Source: Agapanthus africanus
Taxonomy: Eukaryota > Streptophyta > Magnoliopsida > Asparagales > Amaryllidaceae
Assembly: GCA_030015575.1 (NCBI GenBank)
Contig: CM057344.1
Coordinates: 593,658,410-593,722,409, forward strand
Reading direction: 5' to 3'
Length of the DNA stretch: 64,000 bases
The notes under the pieces are model-generated. The model did not search any database. It had not been told where the DNA came from and was given only the letters and a program-made list of their open reading frames with translations. Made by a program: the position numbers and the translations under genes. Each line of letters begins with the position of its first letter. The first letter of the stretch is position 1. Shown here in pieces: positions 32,571 through 44,907 of the stretch.

Positions 32571-32736
32571 GACAATTTGGTCCCTTTTGGACAAAAATAT
32601 TTTGTACAACTTGTTTGGTACAAAATATTTTACAAATACCCCCTCCCATGGTTTTGGAGGGATTAGTTATGAAGTTTAAATTTAAAAAATTAAATTACCC
32701 TCCCATTTTAACTACCATTGTGCCACCCCCTTAGCC

Positions 32737-32745
32737 TATAAAAGG
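32737..32745 (+). promoter_or_regulatory. TATA box, probable LTR promoter of element F
   Basis: TATAAAAGG is followed by pyrimidine-rich leader DNA. It supports an LTR extending from about 31.8 kb (left edge not fixed) through 33528 and on to about 61930. Confidence 0.5.
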
Positions 32746-33214
32746 AGGGTGGATTTCTCTCATTTTGCACACAATTCCAAAACAATTTCATACACAATTC
32801 TCCACTCTAAAAAAGAGAGAGGCCTTGTACCCTTACACTCATTCTCACACTTAAAATAAAGAGGAAGTTTTATTTCATTTCTTGGCTTGGTTCTCTTCAT
32901 CCTTTGCAAAAAAGGTAAGGATGTCAGGATTATTCTCAACAATCCAATACCTTCATTTATTTATTCTTGCAATCTTTTAGTTTTTTTGTTATGGTATCAA
33001 TGGAATGCCTTCGATGAAGGAACCTATCTTTTCATTAGTGATGAATTTTCTTTAAAACGTTGTATTTATGTATATTTTATATGATCTTTTCTTAATCGGG
33101 GGGTAATCTATCTAGATGTAATTAACAAAGTAAATATGTAAACATCATTTTTGGAAGTAAGCAACTCAAACCTTTATCTTTATTTCAAAATCCGAGAATA
33201 TGGATTTATGGAAT

Positions 33215-33392
33215 TTTACTAAAAGCCCTACTCTGTTATAGAGATTGGCTAATTATTCTATAAAAACCCTACTCTATTATAGAGATTGGCTGGTTATTCT
33301 ATAAAGCCCTACTCTATTATAAAGATTGGCTGGTTATTCTATATATTCCTACTCTATTATAGAGATTAGCTAATTATTCTATAATATGCTTT
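33215..33392 (+). repeat. Tandem repeat of about 42 bp
   Basis: Four units of CCCTACTCTATTATAGAG followed by ATTGGCTGGTTATTCTATA. The mark TATTCTATA recurs in each. Lies downstream of the F TATA box. Confidence 0.85.
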
Positions 33393-34002
33393 GTCCTATT
33401 TTAATAATGCTTCAGGCTTGACTTGATTGATTCAATATTGAATAAAAAGTACCATATTTGTGGTTCTATATTTTTCAAGTATTGGATTAATCACACTCAT
33501 TCCGTATCATGTGTGTTTAAAATAGAATTGTTTGCACCTGTTTTATTGCATCAATATCAAGTGTGCACTTATAATAAAGTGGCTAAAGGCACTTGCGCAA
33601 GTGTCAAGTATGTACATGATAGAAAGGCGACTTTGATGACGTGCGCACCTATATACATGCACATATAAAGGCTAATGTATGAGATAGGCAGCAACACGTG
33701 CGCAACACATGTGCACATCCTTGCCATGTGCACTTGCAGCCAAAGAAGCACGCGCTTATGTTTAAAATTGTTACAAAAATAAAAATTTGTAGTTTGACAA
33801 TTTAACAAACTAAATCAAATCATCTTGGATAAAGATCCAACGGCGTGCAAGGCCTCTGAATCAATATAAATCAATTTAAAATCATTTAAAGTCAAATAAA
33901 TACCTAATAAATTGCAACAAACCCTAATTGACCATCTACAATTAATAGAGATCTAGAAAAAGGGCAGAAAAAACACATTCATACTTTTAGAGAGCAGCTG
34001 CA

Positions 34003-34008
34003 TATAAA
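34003..34008 (+). promoter_or_regulatory. TATA box of element B 5' LTR
   Basis: CATATAAAGTGC, about 475 bp into the LTR. In the 3' LTR the same place (about 46348) reads CAAATAAAGTGC, so the box is weakened there. Confidence 0.5.
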
Positions 34009-34474
34009 GTGCACACTTCCTCCAATTGAGAAAAAATCTCATCATCTTCATTACCTTTAACAAAAAGGTAAAAAGAAAAAAGAAAGAAGAAAGAAGGAGA
34101 AAAAATTCGTCTTTTTGATAATAATAAAGATTTTGTTTTATATAAAAGCGTTTTTTTTTGTTGAATCTATCGATTCATTAAACATGATCAAAACATATTA
34201 TGGCTTGTCTCTCTTTATGAGAAAAGTTTTGACTTTTTATGAGAAATCAATTACGAGATCCAAGACTTGAAGAAAAGACCCTTTATGAAGAACATAAACC
34301 TTCATAAATTTGGATGTGCACCATAAATGCACCCCAAAATCAATGAATAGAAACTTATATTTCTTTTTGAAAGCCATTTCTTTCAGATGAACAGTGCACA
34401 CCTAACCTTATGTCGCGCTTTAAGAAGAAGTTTGCCCATACAGAAATGTGTATACAAGCACTTAGATAAAATAA

Positions 34475-34800
34475 CGCCTATGGAGACTTGCGCATCATGT
34501 GATACTCATATGTGCGCATGGGGGAAAATAATGTCCCTGAAGATGTGTGCATCACGTGATATGCATATGTGCGCAAATGAGATGTTGACTTCTCAATACA
34601 TACACATATATACAAGCTCGGATTTATACAAGCTCATATGTGAATTTGACCTGATAACAAGTGTGCAAACACGTGATATGCACGTGCGCATCCCCTCGAC
34701 CATAAGCAAATGCGCAACCATGTGATATGCACGTGCGCACCCTCTTTAAACAAGTTACATGTACACACGCATCTCAAATGTACAGGCGCACTTGACCAGC
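34475..34800 (+). repeat. GCGCA/CACGTG repeats in the B 5' LTR
   Basis: Repeated blocks of TGCGCATCACGTGATATGCA and ATATGCACGTGCGCA. Partner at 46815-47120. The CACGTG core is the plant G-box bound by bZIP/bHLH factors. Confidence 0.7.
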
Positions 34801-35919
34801 AAGCTTTTGCTTAATTACTTAATTAAAATAAATTAAGCATTGAAACTTTTGCTTCTCATATGTAATCCTATGATCAAATAAAATATATTTTCTATGTAGA
34901 TCTTAATCAAAAACAAGATTAACGATTCTTAAACCATATCTTCTAAAGTTGATTGTAGTCTCATATACGACTAATGATCTTTCATCGATGTCATCTAAGT
35001 TGATCTTAGTTACATACACGACTAATGATCCCCATCCCATACCTTACAAGTTGATCTCAGTCTCATATAAGACTAATAATTTTTAGATAAAATATAGAAG
35101 CCCTTTTCAGCAAGTTCCAACATGTTCTCATCTCTCATATATGAGATTTGGTTCAAGGGTATATATTTTCCTCTGATATACGATATTGTAATTTCTTAAT
35201 GTCTTCAGAAAGGTGGCGGGCTCCAATAACCAATAACTCCTTCCTCGTTCCAACTTGATGAAAGATATGAAATTTTATCAAAACAGGGAATGTCTTCACC
35301 TCATATTGATATACCTCATATTGATGCGCACCCCATATAGATGTGCACCATCCCAACAACCACCACCCTAAGCATATATATATGTATGTATATGTATATG
35401 AATATGTATATCTTTGAAGAAAATATAAATGCCTTCAAATTGGATCACACCCCAATATTGGGCTTATTTCTATGTTACCATCATTCACTTCGATACGTAA
35501 TATATACATGTGTGCGTAAGCTGAAAGATGGATCGATATGTCCTTAAACTGATATTCTGCCTTGCGGCCTATCACCAAATTGACTACCGTATACTATCCA
35601 TGGCTATTCATAGTAAAGCGCACCTGATGAAAAGCCAAAGCAAGGAACTTAACTAATATATGCTAAGCATCGAAGCCTATACTCATATGCGATCAAATGA
35701 TCAATCAAGCCTATATGCTCACTATTCTAAAGTTGATCTTTGTCTCATATATGACTAACGATACTTAGCCATATCTTCTAATTCCATCTTAGTCCCATAT
35801 ATGACTAACGATCCTTAGATCAAACCCAAGTATCCCGTAATCTATTGGATCTCATTTATATGAGATATGCGTCCTAAGTTCAACCCCCAAATCTAATATG
35901 TACGGATTTGGAAATCTGC

Positions 35920-36113
35920 GCCCTACGGGCGACGACATATATTAATCTTCGTATACAATCCACAGGTGACCCCAACATATAACACGACCTGAAGTGATAG
36001 ACATGGAGAAGGTGAAAGTTGTTATTGCTTAGCGATAATGTAATTAACTGTAGAGGCTTGCGCCTATGAGAAAAAACATCCACACAATCAAAACCCCTTC
36101 ACATATGAGGGGG
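35920..36113 (+). other. Hairpin cluster near the end of the B 5' LTR
   Basis: H1 TACGG (35924-35928) with TCGTA (G-U closing pair). H2 TTATTGC with GCGATAA (36021-36038). H3 around GCTTGCG. H4 CCCC...TCA with TGAGGGG (36093-36112). Confidence 0.7.
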
Positions 36114-36289
36114 GATCTGATAAGTCTGTTATAACGGTTGCATCTAACCAAATCTCCGATATACGGTGCCATAAATCAACTTAGTACCTTCGAAGAGGTG
36201 GCCGGATATGTTCCATATAGTATCTGCCCCTAAATTTAGGTAAGACGTTTTATCCCAGTTCGTCTCGGTTTTCGGTGGTAAACAAATTC

Positions 36290-36308
36290 TGGCATGTCCG
36301 GTGGGATC
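36290..36308 (+). other. PBS of element B
   Basis: TGGCATGTCCGGTGGGATC starts 5 bases after the LTR end (spacer AATTC). G has the equivalent at 50924-50942. The tRNA was not assigned. Confidence 0.7.
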
Positions 36309-36309
36309 T

Positions 36310-36749
36310 TTTTCTTTTTCCACTCCACACTTCATGTGTCGTGTTTTCGTGAACATAATCGCGGTATATATGTTTATGTTGCCTTTGGACATTGGGATAA
36401 TGAAGTTGGCGTTTCATCTCTCTTTAGAGATCAATGGCTTCCAACTTTAACTCAAGCTCCGTCTCATCGTGGAGTCAAGTATGGGCCACTTGCAGCCTCA
36501 ATTCTCTGCATCCCAGCTCTTCAAGAAATGAATGGGCTTTTCTTTGGGTCAATACTCTCAACTCCTACCCTCGGTTCCTCAACGCCGAGGGAGAAAGCCA
36601 AGAAGAAGTCTGTCTTCCACAGGCTGGTTCCTCAAGCTTCAGTTCTGCCGAAGGCATTGGTCTTTAAAAGACTGGCACCTACCAAAGGCCAAGACCAACA
36701 CAGGAGGCATAATAGTCATGCTCTGAAAGAAAATAAGGGGCAAGCCTAG
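36310..36749 (+). pseudogene. Reading frame upstream of gag in element B, probably decayed
   Basis: The 36294-36749 frame shares GVKYG, LAAS and PALQE with the frame at 51062-51400 of G, in the same place between PBS and gag, so it derives from a common ancestor. Nothing in it identifies a function. It could be the start of Gag or a separate short upstream frame. Homology to G is seen, coding status is uncertain. Confidence 0.4.
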
Positions 36750-36824
36750 CGAGCTCTTAAGACCGAAAAAACTCTGGTCTCAAGACATGATCGACATCAA
36801 TATTGGTGTTAAATAAGGCAAGCT

Positions 36825-39140
36825 GGGGGCAGTTCTCCATCCGAGTTGATCCCCCCCGCTCCAACTCCAATGGTGAATATTGATGTTCCAACCGGGAACA
36901 GTTTCAAACTACTGCGAAGGGTTAGACAAAATCCCCCACTGCAGTATTGAAGAAATCTCCGCAGCCCATAGAGATCCAAGGAGAGCAGAAGCCAGTTCAC
37001 TCTCCAAAAAGACTTTCCTCATCTATATATAAGGTGTGGAAGGAGGTGAAGAACTCCGTCGTTGTCCCCAGCTTTTCTCATGAGTTCAAACAAATGAAGT
37101 ATCAGCCAAAAATTGACAACTCCCCTTTTAAATACAAGGGGACTCGTCCAAGGCGGTTCCTGCTATGATGGTTCCTCCTAAAGCGGGTCCCTTCAAAAGA
37201 GAGAGGCCAGAAAAAGTTCAAGTGCCCGAAGAAAATCCCAAGGGTCGAGATTCCAAACGCCTCAAGCCCGAGGGCATGATAGTTCATGCAGTCCATATGG
37301 TGAGCTCCAAAGATGAATGTCGAGCTTCTGTTAGTCACAGGCTGCATACTTGGTCTCTGACAAAGGCTCAGCAGCAATATGAAAAGCTGCAGGAGATACT
37401 TGCTCAAGCGGTAGCGCTTAAAAGTCCCCAGCCGAAAGCAAGCTCGGAGGATGAACCCGAAGAACGCACAAGACAGGAGTCTGATATTGACTACCTGAAG
37501 CGCGCTCTCAAGAAAAAAGATAAGGAAGTGGCAGAGATGGCCTGTAATCTGAACAAAATGGCCCTCTTGATCCAGAATATGGCAGGAATGATAGCTCAAT
37601 CAAAACCCTAGGCAGATGAACCGCCGGTGGTCATTCTTGATGACAAGAGATTCTTCGAATCCTTTGCACGCCCCATCAACGGCTGAAGAGGAAATGATCT
37701 CCAAAGCAAAGTTGGATGAATATATCGCCCAGCAGATAAAATCTCACTATGCCAGCGAAGCGGCGAATAAGCTGGTCAAGACCGGTCGACCGTATCCAGC
37801 ATGGTACGACTAGAGACAGTACCCTCCGGGATACACATTTCCAATGTTCCACATATACAAAGGGACAGGGAATCCTCGCTAACAAATAGTGCAGTTTAAA
37901 TCCATGTGCGCCAAACTGGAGGAGATGACATGCTTCTTGTCCGTCAATTCGTCAGCAGTCTGTCAGGCTTTGCTTTCGAATAGTATTCGGAGCTCCCTAA
38001 CGACTTCATGAAGAATTTTGTCGAGATAGAACTGCTCTTCTGCCAAAGATTCACTAGTGCAAATGAACGTACTACCATGACGACATTGATCAATGAAAGG
38101 GTCAGACCGAACGAGACCTGGGTTCAATATGCTGCCCGATGGTGAAACCTTTGGTCTAAATGTGAGCAGCGTATCGATAAAGCTCCGGCAGTTGGAATGT
38201 TTGTAGCTACTATTGACCGACATTCGTGGGTGTATCCATTCATGACATTTTTCAAGTCTACAACTTTCTAAGAGCTTATAGATAAATTGGCTCAATTAGA
38301 TCAATGCCCTTCCTCTTCTGATGAAAATTTATGAAATGAGAAAAGCAAAGACAAGGCGGCGTCAGTTGCCAACGTTCAACAATAAACGAGTGGCTCTAAA
38401 GTATCTGGTCGCCAAAATAACGACCGCATGGATCCCACCCTTGAAAAGATTAGGACGTGGATACTCATTTCCCCGAAACATACGCAGTGTGCATCCTGCT
38501 CGCTGGCGGAGGAATCTTCATGAGATATGGTCTTTTCATCAAAAACAGAAAGAATGTTAAAGGACCTATAAGTGTGTCCTGAAATCAAGTAGAATAGCCC
38601 GCTTGAACCAGAAACTACGGAAGGGATGCAGAAACCATGTCCCACTCTGAAAACGGATAATAAGGGAAAAAGCCCCCTAGTCAAGATTGGAAGACAAAGA
38701 CTGAGAAACCTATGCAGCCGCCCGAATATATAGACAGTCGGACGAATCTGTAAAAATATATCGACGCGTTGGAGGAATATAACCAAAAGACACGTTCGTC
38801 AGTTTCTTCAGCATCCTTTCAAAAAAATAAGGATTCTGAAGAAAAAGAAGACTCGACAGAAGGAGCAAAAGAGCTGGTGGAATGATGCCACATGATCTCC
38901 CGTTCCTTCGTATATGAAGAAAATGCTCCGTCAGCGTCAGAATGTGACACTGATGATCAGGGGCAGGTATTGTGCAAAATGATTTGTATTTCCCGCAAGA
39001 CAACCTGATTGACGCGGTGGTAAAAAAAAGCAGTCCAAGAGGGTGAAAATAGCCTAAGGTCGGAAGTGGCCATTTATGAAAAGGCCAAGCAGCAATGCCT
39101 AAGCAAGCAAGCAGTGGAACAGATGAATTATGTAACTCCC
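36825..39140 (+). pseudogene. Gypsy gag of element B, degenerate
   Basis: Gag builds the virus-like particle. Readable blocks in order: RLSSSIYKVWKEV (about 37010-37050, also in G), the charged frame 37165-37611 with a coiled-coil-like stretch, AKLDEYIAQQIKSHYAS with PYPAWYD (37706-37813), then capsid-type blocks LVRQFVSSL (LV by shift), ELPNDFMKNF, LLFCQRFTSANERT and PNETWVQYAARW (about 37935-38145), and FFKSTTF. At least five frameshifts or stops interrupt it. The last coding-like residues (QAVEQMNYVTP, about 39107-39139) pass straight into the non-coding array, with no zinc knuckle, protease, RT, RNase H or integrase. Confidence 0.8.
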
Positions 39141-39154
39141 CAACCGAAACAAAT

Positions 39155-39265
39155 ATGATGGACCGCTATGTCCCTAAACTGGAAAGACGGACCACTATGT
39201 CTCTAAACTGGAAAGACGGACCACTATGTCTCTAAACTGGAATGATGGACCGGAATACCCCTAAA
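39155..39265 (+). repeat. GGAC-type array opening the 3' tail of element B
   Basis: About four units of GGACCACTATGTCTCTAAAC, period about 30. It sits directly after gag. In A and G the equivalent array follows integrase. Confidence 0.75.
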
Positions 39266-40639
39266 CTAATAAGTTGCCATGCGACTGGTCTCCATATTGA
39301 CTACCGTATACTGTCCATGGGCTATTCATAGCAAAGATTGCATCTCCAAGTACCAGAAAGATAGACTGTGATGTCCCTAAACTAGCGTGTTGCCTTAATG
39401 CATGGATCATTTAACCAGCCGTATACAATCCACGGGCACAAATGATCTATGTCCCACATATATTACCCATGTTTCCCATGGACCACTATGTCCCTAACTT
39501 GGCATCTTGCCCTACGGTTTGTCTCCATATTGACTACTATTTACCGCCGAAAACTGGATTGAGACGTTGGGACGTCTAGCCTGAATTTTGGGGCAGATGC
39601 TATTTGGACATATCCATCCACCTCTTCGAAGATACCAAGTTGATTTGTAGAACCGTATATCAAAGATTTGGACAGATGCGACCGATGTAGCAGACTTCAT
39701 CAGATTCCCCCTCATTTGTGAGGGGTTTTTGATTCTGGGGACGCTCTTCCCTGTAGGCGCAAGCTCCTGTAGTTAATTACGTTACCACATTGCGATAACT
39801 ATTTTCTCCTGCTCTAGAAGGTCACTTTGTGTCGTGTGTTCTTTTGTTTGTTAAGCTTGCCCATGGATTGTATACGGAGACTAGTTTATTTCGTTGCCCG
39901 TAGGGTGCGGATTAGTCCAATTCCATATATTTTAGATTTTGGTTTTGGGTCAAGGATTTGCTTGACAGGGTCTACGTTAGTAGCTTTGTTTGCTAACAGG
40001 AATGAACTTATGACGCAGATCTCATATAAATGAAGTTCATCAGTTCATGGGATATTTTGGTTTGATCTAAAGATCGTTAATCATATTCGAGACTAAGATC
40101 AACTTAGAAACAAATGAGCATATGGGCTCAATTATATTAGTTTAAGGATATCGCGGTCCAACACTCCCTGTTTGGGACGGGGGTTAGTTTAAGGACATTT
40201 TAGTCCATTATCGCCATATTTGAGATAAATATTAGTTTACGGACATTTCGGTCTAACATTCCCATTTTGGGGACGAAGGAAGAGGAGTTGTTGGTTATTA
40301 GGACCCGACACCTCTCGAGAAATGCTGATGAATTACAACGACATATATCAGAGGTGTGAAGAGATGTACCATTGAACCAAATCCCATATTTAAGGGAAAG
40401 AATCGTGGTGGATCATCTAAGAATCATTAGTCTTGTTTGAGACTAAGATTACCTTAGGGGATATGAGATGAATATCATTTTAGATATCATCGATGAAAGA
40501 TCATTAATCATGTTTGAGACTAATACCCGTTTGGAAATCATGATCATATAAGCTCGCTTGATTTAAAATCAAAGAGATTTAACATCAGGAAACTTAGTCA
40601 ATTTGGGCTAAAATTGGGTTTCTTTACTACCCAGCAGTG

Positions 40640-40875
40640 CTAAGCACTAAGATATACAATGCTCACATGTGTTTCACGTGGGGCATTGGAATAGTGCTAA
40701 GCACTAGTTTTTTGTGGCGCTCACATGTGTTTCGCGTGAGGCGCTGAGCGTCTGGCGCTCACGTGTGTTTCACGTGTGGCGCTCTGCTTTGGCTTCTTTT
40801 GAGCGCTTACGTGTATTTCATGTGAGGTATTGAGTTTTGGCGCTCACGTGTGTTTCACATGAGGGGTTAAGTTCT
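40640..40875 (-). repeat. CACGTG repeats in the solo LTR, first block
   Basis: Five repeats of GCTCACGTGTGTTTCACGTG or near variants (period about 40-60). A second block of the same kind lies at 42060-42330. Confidence 0.75.
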
Positions 40876-41391
40876 TTGGAGATTTAATTTTTGTTGATGT
40901 TTTTAGAGAACTTAAATCTCTGTTAATGATATTTTGGCCATTAACGATCACCAAGATCACTATTTTGAGGATTTAGGATCAGGTTCTTTAAGAACCAAGT
41001 TCTTGATTTTATGGAACTAACTTCCTGGAGTATTATGGACTCCATTTACTTCATGTTCTTATATCCATATTCTCCCCTGAATGTTTGACTCTCAAGAACA
41101 AGATCTTCCCGATGAGAATTAAATTCTCAACTTGGGAGATTTGTCTTGCGGATCTCAGATCCAGAAAAAGAACTAAGTTCTTGAGAAGGATTAAACCCTT
41201 AGATATGTTAGGTAAATGAGATATTTTTACCTTGATGTTTTCTTTACCTAGGGTTTTGAGGAGGGAGATCTTCTTCTTTGAGAGAATTAAATTCTCTGTT
41301 GTTTGTGGAACCTTGTAAGAACCTTCTGTATATTTTTTATAGAAGTTTATGGGGTGGTCTCCTCTTTTTCAGATTTAATCTCTTTACTTCT

Positions 41392-41399
41392 ATTTATAG
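41392..41399 (-). promoter_or_regulatory. TATA box of the solo LTR
   Basis: Minus-strand TATAAATA about 1.0 kb from the LTR start. Confidence 0.5.
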
Positions 41400-42059
41400 G
41401 TGAAGAGAAAAATCAATTTGTTGAGAAAATCTCTCATTGAGAGATCATGATTAATTTCATAATCAATCAAAATAATCTTAAAGATTAACCAATGAATTTA
41501 TTCACTGTTAGATTTTTAATCCAAAGGCTCTCTGTTTAACAGAGAAGATTTCTTATTTATTTTAATAAGATTAGGAAAATATTTTTCTAAGATAGAATTT
41601 TATTCTATCATATGAATATCTTGTTAGTTTAACAAGATTAGGAAGATATTTTCCTAACCATAGAATTTAATTATATTTAACAGAAAATATCTTTCTTATT
41701 TTAGAAAGATCAGGAAAATGTTTTCTAAATAGAATTTAATTCTATCACATGATTTAATTGGTGATTTTATCACCATTGGATTTTAAATCCAAGATTCTCT
41801 TTTAGAGAAAGAGCTTTCCATATTAGAAAGTTCAGAGAAAATATTTCCCAAATAGAATTTAATTCTATCATATGGTTTAATTGGTGATTTTATCATCATT
41901 GGATTTTAAATTCAAAGGTTCTATTTTTAACAGAGAAAAATCTTTCTCGTTTTGGAAAGATCGGGAGGATATCTTCTCAAATAGAATTTAATTCTATCTG
42001 AATCTAGCGCTTCAAACTGATGTGCTCACATATTTAACTTGTGATCCCCAATAAGGATT

Positions 42060-42330
42060 TTAGCCTGTCTATATTCAGCGCACATATGCTTTGCATATGA
42101 GCGTTCACGTGTTTAACACGTGAGGCCTGTTTGGCTTTTGGTTATTTACTTTCAGCGCTCATATGCTTTGTATATGCGCGCTCACGTGTTTAACACGTGA
42201 GCATTGTTTAACCTTTTTGGTTATTTCTGTTCAGCGTTCATATGCTTTGCATATGAGCAGTCACGTGTTTAACACATGAGGCCAAATTATGGGTTTTAGT
42301 TCTCCTCATAGCCAGAACGCTCGCGTGCTT
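42060..42330 (-). repeat. CACGTG repeats in the solo LTR, second block
   Basis: Three units of GCTCATATGCTTTGCATATG followed by CACGTGTTTAACACGTGAG, period about 83. Each unit has two palindromes (GCATATGC type and CACGTG). Confidence 0.75.
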
Positions 42331-42630
42331 TGCACTTGGGAGGAATTCGTTTCTTCTTTCCTTTCTCCCCCGTTTTTTATAAGGGAACTACAAGCTCTGG
42401 GCCAAAATTTTTGGCGAGAACAACTACCGTACACAATCCATGGGCACGAGCGATATGTATCTCCACCATGTTCTTCCAATATATGTTTCCCTACGGGCTT
42501 CTTATGACCCACGTTGCACCTGAAGTCCTACCGGCAATGATTGCAACTCAAGTCCCACCTGCGAGGCTGCACCTGATGTCCTACCGGTTATGAAGATCCG
42601 CCGATGATGCAGTCCTCCAAATGATGTTAT

Positions 42631-42677
42631 GCCCTACGGATGATCTCTATATTGATCACCGTAGACGATCCATAGGC
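42631..42677 (+). other. H1 hairpin motif in the element B tail
   Basis: Inner arms TACGG (42635-42639) and CCGTA (42659-42663). Outer arms GCC/GGC. Confidence 0.65.
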
Positions 42678-42889
42678 ATTAATGATCCATATCTCGCTCA
42701 AGTCCCACCGGCAAGCGATGTTGGGTCACATGCGGCGAAGCTACATCCAAGAATTCCACCGAAAAAAGAATGATATGTCCACAAGCAAAAAGGGCATGGA
42801 TGAAAACTCGAAAGGGCTTCATGAGTAAAATAGCCGGACTACTGGCGAGCTTGTGAAAACTCGAAAGGATGTGAATTCGTAAAAAAATG

Positions 42890-43410
42890 CACTTGCGAGA
42901 TCCTTTCGGCCAGCAAGGAGAAAACACCTGCTTGAGATCCTTCCGACTCACAAAGGAGAAACAAACTTAGTAATCCATACGATTCCTAAGAAGAAAATGC
43001 ACTTACGAGATCCCCTCGACTTGTAAGGAGAAAATACCTCTTAGATACCTTTACGACTCATAGACTTCAAAATATTTAGGTTACAGGGATTTGAACCTGT
43101 TACTTAAGCCATCATATCTCCAAAACTGCCATATGAGTAGTTCGATATCGACACTAATATACAATTCACGGGCACAAACAAATATGTTTCAACGAAGTCC
43201 CACCAATGGCGAGAAATATCCCCATATGATGAACGACACTTATAAGTGATCTCAATTTGCAAGGGGGAAATACTCTTGTAAGATCCTTAAGACTTGTAAG
43301 AGAAAATCCGCTTAGAAATCTATGCGAGTTCTAAGAAGAAAATACACCTACGAGATCCTCTCGATTCGTAGGGAGAAATACCTTCATGAGAACCTTATGG
43401 GTTATGAAGA
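42890..43410 (+). repeat. Stem-loop array of element B
   Basis: About nine units with the ATCCTYACGA-type core, for example CTTACGAG...CTTGTAAG and CTTGTAAG...CTTGTAAG. Several stems are imperfect, as expected for an old copy. Confidence 0.7.
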
Positions 43411-43870
43411 TTCAAAAGCCTTAGTTGACAGGCACCTGGACTTGTCTTCTAAGCCACCTTTGTCCTATGGGCAACGACAGATGATAAGTCGCTCTTGGCA
43501 ATAGTCCAGTTGTAGCGATACTGATACCAAACCAAGTATCAAACTCTAAGAACTCTCTCGGCAGATGATGAGTCGCTCCTGACAATATTCTAGTTGTAGT
43601 GATACTGATGCCAAGGCTGGTATCAGACTCCAAGTCCCCAATTCGCAATAAAAATCAGCGAGCAAAATTAATAAAAAAATAGCCGAAATGATTGGGTAGC
43701 TCGCAATAAAAATTAGGGAGTAAAAATAAAAATATAGCCGAAATGATTGGGTACCGTGAAAAATAGCCGAAATGATTGGGCAATTGCGACTTTCGCGATA
43801 AGAATAACTGAAATGATATAGCAATCGTGGATATATAAAAATATACAAAAGAAATATATATGGAATTTTT

Positions 43871-43916
43871 GCTCTGCAAGTAAGTCAATACCGACTCTTG
43901 TATACAATCCACGGGC
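43871..43916 (+). other. H1 hairpin motif in element B, decayed copy
   Basis: Inner arms TGCAAG (43875-43880) and CTTGTA (43897-43902) pair with one G-U. The outer arm GCTC no longer matches GGGC fully. Confidence 0.55.
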
Positions 43917-44907
43917 ACAAATGAAAGAAAGGGAACCATATTTTCCACCATACTTCTCCAAACGAAGAACAAAGACTTAATTTCATACATACAGCCTAAA
44001 GACTATCTCGATATGCCTTCTTATTCCATCATGATATGGATGCGACGTCAACAAGAACCAAAGGGTCAAAATAAAGTGGAGTGATGGCATCTCCTAGCTC
44101 CAAGTCTTGATGGCATACAAACAACCTAGAGACTATTTGGACATCCTTCTTACTCCAGCAGCAGAGTACAGGCGTGGTGTCAACAAAGCTCTAAGGAGCC
44201 AAAGCAAAAGTGGAGCGGTGGTAAATTCCTAGCTCTAAATCTCAATGGTGATATATACAGCCTAAAGATCATATGGATGTCTACCTTACTTCACTGAAGA
44301 ATCGACGCAACATAATCAAAACAAAAGTGAAGTGACGACACATTCCTAACTTCATGTCTTGACGGCAAGATATGCAAGCCTAAAAACCACTGGATGTCAT
44401 TCCACCTCAGAAGGGTGCGGTCATGACTCCTCCGGGGCTCCAAATAGAGCCTAAACTCAAGGTAAAGCACCATGGCGATGCCTAACGCCGAATCTTCCAA
44501 TGGAAATGTGGATGCTCCAAGCTAAAAAGATTACTTGAAGATGTCGTGTCTAGCATCAGAAGAGATCAGAGACACGAAAAATGCATGGCTACTCGAGCCG
44601 CAGCCTAAGGGATTGTACATTGAGAAGATATCAGCCAATGCAATAGTACGATGGACTTAACCCAGTACCCCAAACCTAATGGAATCCTATGATAATAGGG
44701 GTTATGTATGTTTAACATTAGGATAAGTTTATCCAAAAGCCTAAGAGAAGGGTAAACTGAAGACTCCGAAACAAGTAGATAAACTAAACTAAAATATTTT
44801 AGCGCAGCCACAGAAAAGATGGATTACAAGCTACTACAAGATGCAAGCTTCACAAAACGAAAGGGAAGTACGATTCATAAAAATTCAAATTCTAGCTTAT
44901 TCGATGG

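Larger units (their letters stand above)
33529..36284 (+). repeat. 5' LTR of element B (2756 bp)
   Basis: Partner of 45900-48316 plus 61421-61780. The two are clearly homologous throughout with many substitutions, so B is older than G or E. It holds CACGTG-rich repeats, a TATA box, repeated ATCTTAGTCTCATATACGAC segments, and the closing hairpin cluster. Confidence 0.93.
39538..42422 (-). mobile_element. Solo Tat-type LTR, minus orientation (2885 bp)
   Basis: TSD ACTAC lies at 39533-39537 and 42423-42427. On the minus strand it opens TGTTCTCGCC at 42422 and ends GGTAAATA at 39538 (terminal CA changed to TA). It contains the same hairpin cluster (39694-39910 plus-strand coordinates), GGAC units and CACGTG blocks as the LTRs of A, B and G, and TATAAATA (41392-41399, minus). 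No internal sequence adjoins it. It interrupts an H1 motif of element B. Confidence 0.9.
42423..44800 (+). other. 3' tail of element B, repeat modules
   Basis: Non-coding. It holds the same modules in the same order as A and G: H1 (42631-42677), AAAACTCGAAAGG module (42770-42890), stem-loop array (42890-43410), 84-bp type duplication (43450-43640), AGCCGAAATGATTGGGC module (43640-43830), H1 (43871-43916), and diverged copies of the CCTAGAGAC repeat (43980-44550) related to the 146-bp repeat of G. Confidence 0.75.

Noticed and set aside
37102..37599. 165-codon minus-strand frame in element B
   Set aside because: Shadow of the charged, coiled-coil-like gag segment on the plus strand, which has the expected homology and position.
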